A DNA stretch of 22,279 nucleotides from JACJYE01 sp964432875 (GTDB lineage: Bacteria > Bacteroidota > Bacteroidia > Chitinophagales > Saprospiraceae). Positions 1 through 7,799 of the stretch are shown one piece after another (the first letter of the stretch is position 1; each line of letters opens with the position of its first letter). The stretch spans positions 1 to 22,279 of the forward strand of contig CAYSPJ010000088.1 of NCBI GenBank assembly GCA_964432875.1, read 5' to 3'. The position numbers were made by a program, and so were the translations under genes. The notes under the pieces were generated by a model that ran no database searches, was not told the DNA's origin, and saw nothing but the letters and a program-made list of their open reading frames with translations.

Positions 1-3000
1 ACCACCTGCTCCCATCCCGACTACGCCCCCCTCATGGCCCTCTACAACGCCACCGATGGCCCTAACTGGACGAACAACACTGGCTGGGCAGACGGCGCGG
101 CTGGAACGGATTGCGAGCCTTGTACATGGTATGGCGTGGCTTGTGATGGAAATGGGCGGGTAAGCTCGATAGATTTGGCTGGCAACCAATTATCCGGCAA
201 TTTACCGGTTTTGCTTGGAGCTTTGAATAGCCTTCAGGAGCTTTGGCTTTTTGATAACCAACTGACTGGCGACATTCCCGCTTCGCTGGGAGGCCTCCAA
301 AACCTGACCAGGCTCTCGCTTGCCTCCAATAACCTTACGGGCAACATCCCGGCTGCGCTAGGCAATTTGTCTCAACTCAGCATCCTCGAACTTGAGTTTA
401 ATCAACTCAGCGGCAACATCCCCACTGAATTGGGCAATTTGAATATGCTGGAACGACTTTGGCTATACAACAATCAACTCAGCGGATGCTTTCCACCACA
501 ATTAGCAGATTTTTGTTCTTTGGGCGTAGATGCTAATTTTGAAAACAACCCCGCCCTCCCCTGGAACGGTGACTTCACCCGCTTCTGTAACGGTGAAGAC
601 CCAATCGGAGCACCCTGTGATGACGGCAATCCCACTACCGCTGGAGAAATCATCCTCGCTGATTGCGCCTGTGGGGCATTGACAGCCGCCAATTGTGATA
701 CCATAAACATCAACTTAGCTTATGGTCAGACGGTCGGCCCGCGCTGTGGCCTCAACAACGGGCTGGCAACGGTGGTAGTATTGGCAAACAGTACCGGCAC
801 TGCCCCTTACCAATACAACTGGTCAAATGGCGGTAGTATGGCTCAAATCTCCGGCTTGTCCGCCGGTCAGTACAGCGTCACGGTAGAAGATGCTAACGGC
901 TGTATGGCAACGTTGTTCCCCGTCACCCTCATGGAAACCCCATTCACCTTCAACAGCTGCCCCGATGATATAGCGGTAACCATCGAAGCAGATTCACTGG
1001 GCATCTACCTGGACATCCCGGTGCCTGGTATGGGTACCTGCCCCCTGGATGCGCTGCGCTACACGCTCAGCGGCGCTGCCACGGTGGCAGAATCTCCAGG
1101 CTCATTAGGCATTTTTTACTTCCCAGTCGGCCTGACTACTGTGACTTACTACGTGCCGGGGCAAGACACCTGTATTTTTGAGGTGGTAATCGAACCGGCG
1201 GTGGACCCCTGCGACAACCTTTTCCTGTCTCCCAACCAAGTGCTACCACCCTCCTGCGCGAGCGAAGCCGACGGGCGGATCCGTCTGCAAGTGGGAGGCG
1301 GGCAAGAGCCTTATGCCTTCGCTTGGTCAAACGGCGACACCGTGCAAGACCCGGATAGCCTGCTGGCCGGGCTGTACGTACTGACCGTCACCGACAGCAA
1401 CAGCTGTGCGATTTCTGCCAGCTTCTGGCTGCAAGCGCCGGACAGCCTGGCATTGAGCATCGATGCTACCGACGAGGCCAGCCCCGGCTCTGGCGGTAGC
1501 GCCAGCCTATCCTTCTCGGGCGGCACGCCACCCTACAGCTTGAGCTACAGCGGCCCGCAGAGCGGCACCCTACCCTCGGCGGCCAGCACGCTAGAGCTGA
1601 ACGGCCTGCCGCCGGGCAGCTATATGGCGGTGCTGACCGATAGCCAGGGCTGTACGGCAAGCCAGCCCTTCGAAATCGGGGCGGGCTGCGGCGCGCCAGC
1701 GGTGGCTGTCTTGACCGAGAGTATCTGCACAGGCGGCAGCTTCAGCGTGGGCAATACAGTTTACACCCTTAGCGGCAGCTATGCGGACACCCTGCTGGCC
1801 GCCAACGGCTGCGACAGCGTTGTGCTGCTGCAGCTCACCGTCATCAGCCCGACGGTCGAAATCTTAGGCGATTCCGCTTTCTGCACCACTGGCGAGCTGA
1901 CCGTAGCGCCCCAGCCCGGCTGGAGCTACCAGTGGAGTACCGGAGCTACGGGCCCTAGCACCGGCCCCATCGGACCGGCCCTGAGCCAGGTAGCGGTGAC
2001 GGCCACTGACCCCAACGGCTGCACCGCTACCGCAGAGGTATCCATCACGGGCGATACCGAGCCCCCCGTGCTTAACAGCTGCCCGGCGGACACCAGCGTG
2101 CTGCTCAACATCGCCCAGCAGCAAGCGGTGGCCGTCTCCTGGGTGCCACCAAGCGCTAGTGACAATTGCAGCAACGCCACGGTGGAATCGGATTTCGAAC
2201 CAGGATTTCTGTTCAGCTCAACACAGCTCGTGTCCTATACCGCCACCGATGCAGCAGGTAATACCAGTGATTGCAGCTTCCTGGTCGAGATCATCAGGAC
2301 TGACAGTTTGCTATTCTACATAGACAATGACAATGTCTTCGCTATTGATAGCTTCCTACGCATCCCGGTAGCTACTCTGAATTTCGAAAACATCAGCAGC
2401 TTCCGGTTGGAGTTGCAGCTGGCAGATACGCTCAGCAGCTATATCCAGTCCATAGAACCCGCGCAAGTTGGCATGACCATCGCTTATGCGCTGACTCAGG
2501 GGCGGCTGGTAGCCGACATTAGCTGGAGCATCTCTTCATCCTCCATGTCCCTACCCGATAGTAGCGCAGTTTTCTACTTGCTTATCCACACCAACGGCGC
2601 ACCTGAGGATTGCCTGCCTTTGACCTTTACGCCCTCCGCCGAGCGCCAACAGGCGGTCAAGTATAACAATATCGCTATCGTACCCAGCACGCTCGATGGC
2701 GCATTGTGCGTGCCTTTCCCTGCCGTGATTGAGGGCTTCATCAGAAAGGAAAACGCAGTGCCTCTAAAAGGCGTTGAGGTCCATTGCATCGGCCCGGCTG
2801 ATACCCGCTTAGCTTACACCGATGAGATGGGCTACTACCGTTTCGAGGACGTCCCGCTTGGCTGGAATTATCAAATCATGCCTCAAGCGGACGGGGATGA
2901 CCGCAATGGCATTTCAATCGTAGATTTAACCATCTTGCGCGATCGCCTGTTAAACGGGGCTCAGAGCAACTTGATATCTACGCCTTACCGCTTCATCGCG

Positions 3001-3270
3001 GCAGATGTCAACAATAGCTCCACATTGACCATTACCGACCTGACTACATTGCGCGCTTTACTCCTGACTTCGATTAGCAGCTTCCCCCAAAGCCCTTCCT
3101 GGCAGTTCGTGGATGCAGCTTTCCAGTTTGCCAGCGTGCTCCCGCCTTGGCCTGTACCTTACCCGCAAACCGTTAACCTATCCAGGATTCAGGGAGTCCA
3201 GGAAAACATCGATTTCATCGGGGTAAAAATCGGGGATTTGAATTTATCAGCCAATCCGGTCATTGATTGA
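1..3270 (+). CDS. LRR / SprB / HYR / cohesin-dockerin secreted surface protein, 5'-partial
   Basis: The frame is open from base 1. The first residues (HPDYAPLMALYNATDGPNW, then TGW) are inside the usual N-terminal cap of bacterial LRR surface proteins, so the true start and signal peptide lie outside the window and the ATG at 34 is internal. 1089 residues are visible. In order: LRR cap with a WYGVACD motif, then about five plant-type LRRs (residues 50-170); three SprB-like repeats (about 235-560, motifs such as YNWSNGG and SVTVEDANGC); two Cys-containing Ig-like stretches; an HYR domain (about 688-765); a cohesin-like domain (770-903); a CarboxypepD_reg-like beta-sandwich (908-965); a dockerin-like pair whose second loop, DVNNSSTLTITDL, keeps Asp/Asn at loop positions 1, 3 and 12; and a tail ending IDFIGVKIGDLNLSANPVID. 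This looks like an adhesive or scaffold protein, probably extracellular. Oddly, no T9SS CTD follows, although gene 2 continues from the same point into one. The next gene starts 19 bp downstream, so co-transcription is likely. Domain calls are by eye. Confidence 0.9.
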   Translation, partial: TTCSHPDYAPLMALYNATDGPNWTNNTGWADGAAGTDCEPCTWYGVACDGNGRVSSIDLAGNQLSGNLPVLLGALNSLQELWLFDNQLTGDIPASLGGLQNLTRLSLASNNLTGNIPAALGNLSQLSILELEFNQLSGNIPTELGNLNMLERLWLYNNQLSGCFPPQLADFCSLGVDANFENNPALPWNGDFTRFCNGEDPIGAPCDDGNPTTAGEIILADCACGALTAANCDTININLAYGQTVGPRCGLNNGLATVVVLANSTGTAPYQYNWSNGGSMAQISGLSAGQYSVTVEDANGCMATLFPVTLMETPFTFNSCPDDIAVTIEADSLGIYLDIPVPGMGTCPLDALRYTLSGAATVAESPGSLGIFYFPVGLTTVTYYVPGQDTCIFEVVIEPAVDPCDNLFLSPNQVLPPSCASEADGRIRLQVGGGQEPYAFAWSNGDTVQDPDSLLAGLYVLTVTDSNSCAISASFWLQAPDSLALSIDATDEASPGSGGSASLSFSGGTPPYSLSYSGPQSGTLPSAASTLELNGLPPGSYMAVLTDSQGCTASQPFEIGAGCGAPAVAVLTESICTGGSFSVGNTVYTLSGSYADTLLAANGCDSVVLLQLTVISPTVEILGDSAFCTTGELTVAPQPGWSYQWSTGATGPSTGPIGPALSQVAVTATDPNGCTATAEVSITGDTEPPVLNSCPADTSVLLNIAQQQAVAVSWVPPSASDNCSNATVESDFEPGFLFSSTQLVSYTATDAAGNTSDCSFLVEIIRTDSLLFYIDNDNVFAIDSFLRIPVATLNFENISSFRLELQLADTLSSYIQSIEPAQVGMTIAYALTQGRLVADISWSISSSSMSLPDSSAVFYLLIHTNGAPEDCLPLTFTPSAERQQAVKYNNIAIVPSTLDGALCVPFPAVIEGFIRKENAVPLKGVEVHCIGPADTRLAYTDEMGYYRFEDVPLGWNYQIMPQADGDDRNGISIVDLTILRDRLLNGAQSNLISTPYRFIAADVNNSSTLTITDLTTLRALLLTSISSFPQSPSWQFVDAAFQFASVLPPWPVPYPQTVNLSRIQGVQENIDFIGVKIGDLNLSANPVID
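148..525 (+). repeat. Leucine-rich repeat array (about five 24-residue units)
   Basis: The translated units follow LxxLxLxxNxLxGxIPxxLGxL, for example LQELWLFDNQLTGDIP and LTRLSLASNNLTGNIP, with a 72-bp period. This is the plant-type or SDS22-like LRR class common in Bacteroidota surface proteins. It probably forms a protein-binding solenoid at the N-terminus. Confidence 0.85.
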
Positions 3271-3289
3271 CCATTGAGGCTGAGATTAT

Positions 3290-4742
3290 ATGAAAAGCAA
3301 AAAAATGCATACCATGAAAAAGGCAATACTATCAATTCTCTGCTTCATCCTTTTCACCACGGTAGGAAAGGGGCAGCTATCTGGGGGTGGGCCAACCGCT
3401 CCACCTAAGATGAATGAAAACTGCATCCCTCCCGCTGAACGGGCGTTAGTAGAGCAACAGCTACAAGCTAATGTCGAACTGCTGAAGCGACAAGGGATAT
3501 TGCCAGCACTCCGCAACCCCAATCTGATTACGCTTTTCCGTTGGCCAGTAGAAGCCGCACCTGGTTTCACGCACTATGGTTTTTATGGCATTTCCAACTA
3601 TGTGGACCAAAACCCCGCTTACCCCAACCAGCTATTGGACTGGAACTGTGGTAATCGCACTTATGACCTAAGCGATGGCTATAATCATCAGGGCATTGAT
3701 ATTTATACCGATCCTTTCCCTTGGTATATGATGGACAATGACGAGGTTCATGTCGTAGCGGCAGCAGCCGGCCTGATCGTCAGTAAAAATGATGGCGCAT
3801 TCGACCGCAACTGCTCTTTTGACAATAGCGCTGCTAACTACGTCATCCTGGAGCATGCTGATGGCTCGAGATCCTGGTACTGGCATTTGAAAAACGGTTC
3901 GGTAACGACCAAAGGGATTGGGGCAAGCGTAGCAGAAGGAGAGTACCTGGGCGTGGTGGGTAGCTCAGGATATTCCACAGGCCCCCATCTGCACTTCGAA
4001 GTAGAGGACTCCAACGGCAACCTCATCGATCCTTATGATGGCGGTTGCAATAACCTGAATCCCTCAAGTTGGTGGCAAAACCAAAAGCCCTATTATGAGT
4101 CTCGGATTAACCGGCTGATGACCACTTTCGCCAATATCGGTTACAGCCCGGATTGTGGCGTTACAGAAACGCTCAATGCCTCCGATCTTTTTAATCCTGG
4201 TGATCTTGTTTACTATCACGCTTTTTATCAGGATCAGCTTTTTGGGCAAGTCTCTGATTATAGCATCCTCCGCCCAGATGGAAGTGTTTTCCAATCCTGG
4301 GCACATAGCTCCAATGGGGCACATTATTCTTCCTCTAGCTGGTACTGGTCGTGGTATTTACCCGCCAACGCACCTGGTGGAACCTGGCGTTTTGAGGTCG
4401 TTTTCGAGGGAGAAACCTACGTTCATGAATTTGAAGTCATTGGAAACTGTGCGCCACCCAACATCAACCCCATCCCCAATGCCACGGCTTGCGGCAGCTA
4501 CGCCCTGCCGCCTATCAGCGGCACCAACCTCACCGGCAGCCAGGCTTATTACACCGGGCCGGGCGCCACGGGCACACAGCTCCTCCCGGGGCAGGCCGTC
4601 ACGGCCAGCGGCACCTACTATGCCTACGATGGCGCGCCGGGATGCGCCGACCAGGAGAGCTTCACCATCACTATCGCCAGCGCGCCTAACATCAACCCCA
4701 TCCCCAATGCCACGGCTTGCGGCAGCTACGCCCTGCCGCCTA
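3290..4742 (+). CDS. Secreted M23 (LytM-type) metallopeptidase with tandem repeats: N-terminal part, interrupted by the assembly gap
   Basis: This is the first part of one gene that continues after the gap (4843-7736). Starts are possible at 3290, 3305 or 3314; from 3314 the product begins MKKAILSILCFILFTTVGKG, a clean signal peptide ending before Gln. Numbered from 3290, the peptidase domain covers about residues 130-245. It has the M23 zinc ligands: H133 and D137 in HQGID, and HLH at 233-235; H199 in WYWHLK is the third active-site histidine. M23 enzymes are zinc endopeptidases that usually cut glycine-containing bonds in peptidoglycan or other substrates, and all key residues are present, so activity is plausible. 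An Ig-like segment (about 265-388) follows, then 76-residue repeats from residue 391. Export should be Sec plus T9SS, given the CTD at the far end. The substrate is unknown: prey or competitor walls, its own envelope, or extracellular protein. It lies 19 bp after gene 1. Confidence 0.88.
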
Positions 4743-5426
4743 NNNNNNNNNNNNNNNNNNNNNNNNNNNNNNNNNNNNNNNNNNNNNNNNNNNNNNNNNN
4801 NNNNNNNNNNNNNNNNNNNNNNNNNNNNNNNNNNNNNNNNNNCGGGCGCCACGGGCACACAGCTCCTCCCGGGGCAGGCCGTCACGGCCAGCGGCACTTA
4901 CTATGCCTATGATGGGATGGCGGGATGTGAGGATGAGGAATCTTTTTCGGTTGCTATTACAGCAGCACCTAACTTGGCACCAATCAATAATGTCACTGCT
5001 TGTAATAACTACCTATTACCTCCTATCCAGGGCAGCAACCTTAGCGGTACACAGGCATACTATACTGGGCCAGCTGGAACGGGTACACAGTTTGTCCCAG
5101 GAGCGATTATTAGCAGTACTACTACCTTATATGCTTTCGACAGTAACGCAGGATGTAGTACAGAACAGAGCTTCACCGTTGCGATAGCCATTTCGCCAAT
5201 CCTCGAACCGATTGCCGACGTCGCTGCTTGTGCGGAGTATATCTTGCCCCCTATTCAAGGTATTGGTCTAACTGGCTCGCAGGCTTACTACACCGGCCCC
5301 AATGGTACGGGTTCGAGCTATAATCCGGGCCATACGATCTCAACCAATACCGTCCTTTATGCCTATGACGGAGCATCTGGCTGTGATAGCGAGATGCTGT
5401 TTGTCGTCGAGATAGAGCCTGCTACC
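4460..5426 (+). repeat. 228-bp (76-residue) coding tandem repeat array, interrupted by the gap
   Basis: Units begin at 4460, 4688, (gap), 4971 and 5199, each exactly 228 bp from the next where measurable. Each encodes xIxPIxxxxACxxYxLPPI...GxQAYYTGPxGTG...LYAYDGxxGCxxxxxFxxxI with two conserved cysteines. The first unit and both gap-flanking segments are almost identical in DNA and GC-rich. The last two units are diverged and less GC-rich. These are probably Ig-like stalk or adhesion modules. The copy number in the real genome is unknown because assembly failed here. Confidence 0.92.
4743..4842. other. Assembly gap of exactly 100 N inside the repeat array
   Basis: There are 100 Ns. Base 4742 corresponds to repeat offset 54 and base 4843 to offset 100, so a gap-free gene would need 45 bp here, or 45 plus a multiple of 228. 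The 100-N length is therefore a placeholder. Because 100 is not a multiple of 3, it creates a false frame change between the two halves of the peptidase gene. Confidence 0.97.
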
Positions 5427-7736
5427 GTACCTGTTTTCATTTTGCCGGAAGAAGCTTGTAGCTCTGATGATCCAGTGGTACTGCCCATTGTATCAGCCAA
5501 CGGTATCTGGGGTACTTGGGACCTCGGCCCGGTTCTGGACTTAGGCTTATATGCAGGCACAACGATTACGGCGACTTTTACCCCTAATCTAAATTACTGC
5601 GCCACTGAAATCGAAGCCCTCATTGAGGTGACACCAGAGCCGGTAATCATTAGCATCGCTTCCAGCCCGCCCAGTGATTGCAATATATCAAACGGCAGCT
5701 TAACCATAGACGCCTTTGTCGTCGGCGGCGAGGCAGAATACAGCATCGATGGGGGGCAAAGCTGGCAACCCGGCAATATCTTTACCAGCTTGGCGGCTGG
5801 AAGCTATCTTGTCGCCGTACGAAGCATTGGTGCTGATTATTGCATCACCGAATCTATTGCACAAATAACCGCAGTGCCAGACAACTCGCCCCCTATCCTC
5901 AGCGGCTGCCCTGGGCGCCTTGATACGCTCCTGGCAGCAGGCCAAGACCTCCTGCTGCTTTCCTGGCCGCTACCCTTTGCCAGCGACAATTGCGACCCGG
6001 CACCAAGCCTGATAGGCAATGGCTATCCAGACGCGAGTAGCTGGTTTGGGCCTGGGCAGTATGAAATCATTTATACTGCGGTAGATGCCACTGGCAATGA
6101 AAGTGCGCCTTGTCGTTTTGAAATTAATGTCATCAGAGGCAGTGGCCCTGTTTTTTATGTAGATGGCAATGAGTATAGCTTCTCGGGTGACACTTTGCTC
6201 GCTACTATCAAGGGTATCGGCTTGGACAGTATCGCTGAATTTAGGTTCGCCCTGCGTTCAGATGCTACTATCCTTGGGGTTGTCGGCAGCACCGCCATGG
6301 TGCCAGGCGAACTGGAATGGGATCTCCTGAACCCTAATCAGGCTGCCGTTTACTGGTTGGGCATTAACGCGATGAGCAGGAGTTGGGCAGACAGCAGCTT
6401 GGTCTTAAGCATTATGCTGCACTTGCCCGACAGTCAGGCCTGCGCCGAGCTGTGGTTTGACGCAGGGGCCGCCCCCTCCCCTATTGTGCATTTCTCTGAT
6501 GGCTCCTCTATCCAACCGGATACCTACGGAGCGCTTATCTGCCCAAGAGGAGGACTACGCATCGCTGGTCAAATCCAAAGCACTATGGATTTGGCGATGA
6601 GCGCGGTCGAAGTCAATATTAGCGGGGCTGGATCGACGCTGACTGATAGCACGGGGCACTACGCTATAGACGCATTACAGGCAGGGCTTACCTATCAGGT
6701 ACGGCCTTACTCTAATGCCAACCCAACCAATGGGGTCAACATCATTGACCTCATCCGCATTCAAGATCATCTGCTGCGCCGGGCGCTGCTCAGCGAAGCG
6801 CATCAATACATCGCTGCTGATGTCGATGGCTCCAGTAAAATCACCATTGCCGACCTCGTCGCGATTGCCCGACTGGTGATGGCAGCCGAGACAGAATTCC
6901 CCAACGGCGTCCCTTCCTGGCGCTTTGTACCTCAAGCTTATCCGTTAACCCAACCTGCCAATCCGGATTCCGTACCGCCCTATATCGAATGGATCAGTAT
7001 TAATACCTTGAGCAGCGACTTGACCGATGTTGACTTCCTTGGCATCAAGACAGGCGATGTGGATGATACCCACAATTGGATGTCCGCCCCAGTAAGCCTG
7101 CGCTTTGAAGACCAGTATCTGGAAGTTGGGCAACGTGTACTGACTCGCTTCTCATTTGAAGGCGAGCAAAATCGCGTGCGGGCCTTCCAGCTTGCCATGC
7201 AACTGGAAAAACGGCTGTTATCGCTAGACACAACCGCTCTAAACAGCATTTTCGATGAGTCCTGGAACTATATAGACTGGCAAAATGGATTGCTTAAACT
7301 AATCATAATGGATGGGGATAATGGATTTACACTGCCGCTGAAAGCCAGGCGCGCAGGTTGGCTTAGCCAGGGGCTTCGCTTGGCGGGCAGCAACGAGATG
7401 CCTTCACTGTTGTGTACGCCACAAGGCGAGCTACAAGAGTGCATACTGGCAACCAACAGTGACAATCCCTCTCAGCCCACCCTGCGCATCCTGAGCAGCC
7501 AACCTAACCCTTTCACCCACTTTACCGTATTGATGCTAGATAGCCAAACGCCTCAACTCGCTCAGCTAGATGTAATCAGCGCGGAAGGGCAGCTTGTCCA
7601 CCGGGAGGTGCGACAGTTGAGCCAAGGCATCAATACCTGGCCGCTGCACAATGCTTCATGGGGCAAGAAGGGCCTGTTCTTTGCCCGTATCCGCACGCCA
7701 CAAGGCGTACTGAACCATACTTTGATTTGTGAATAG
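4843..7736 (+). CDS. C-terminal part of the M23 peptidase-adhesin: repeats, HYR, cohesin/dockerin-like modules and type A T9SS CTD
   Basis: This continues the gene at 3290; frame and repeat phase agree once the placeholder gap is ignored. In order: the end of one 76-residue repeat, two more repeats, a SprB-like segment (about 5650-5870), HYR (5887-6135), a cohesin-like domain (6140-6545), a CarboxypepD_reg-like module (6555-6700), and a dockerin-like pair (6710-6895) whose second loop is DVDGSSKITIADL. Then come the conserved tail around VDFLGIKTGDV, a second degenerate cohesin-like domain (7085-7450), and a type A T9SS CTD beginning ILSSQPNPFTHFTV and ending at LNHTLICE. The CTD predicts outer-membrane export and either release or surface attachment. 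The HYR-to-tail cassette is homologous to the end of gene 1. The conserved cysteines suggest an oxidising, extracellular location. An apparent longer frame that opens at 4155 is not real upstream of the gap. Confidence 0.9.
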
Positions 7737-7750
7737 TTATACCAAATTTG

Positions 7751-7777
7751 GGATGAGGCAGCTTAGTTGCCTCATCC
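7751..7777 (+). terminator. Perfect 10-bp hairpin between the peptidase and adhesin genes
   Basis: The arms ggatgaggca and tgcctcatcc are exact reverse complements around a 7-nt loop, 14 bp after the stop of the peptidase gene. Only a weak T-rich tail (ttata) follows, so it may be an intrinsic-like terminator or a processing or attenuating structure. It lies 22 bp before the next ATG. Confidence 0.6.
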
Positions 7778-7799
7778 TTATAGACAATCAAGTGGACTC

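Noticed and set aside
4155..4742. Open frame starting with GTG at 4155 running into the gap in frame with the downstream half
   Set aside because: It overlaps the M23 peptidase/Ig/repeat coding sequence in another frame and connects only because the 100-N placeholder shifts the frame. Its translation is low-complexity shadow sequence.
4460..5426. CRISPR-like regular spacing
   Set aside because: The 228-bp repeat is coding, in frame, with no short-repeat/spacer structure and no cas genes.
7767..7799. TTG start giving 11 extra residues to the type B adhesin
   Set aside because: The TTG lies inside the perfect hairpin and the extension precedes a complete signal peptide that begins at ATG 7800.
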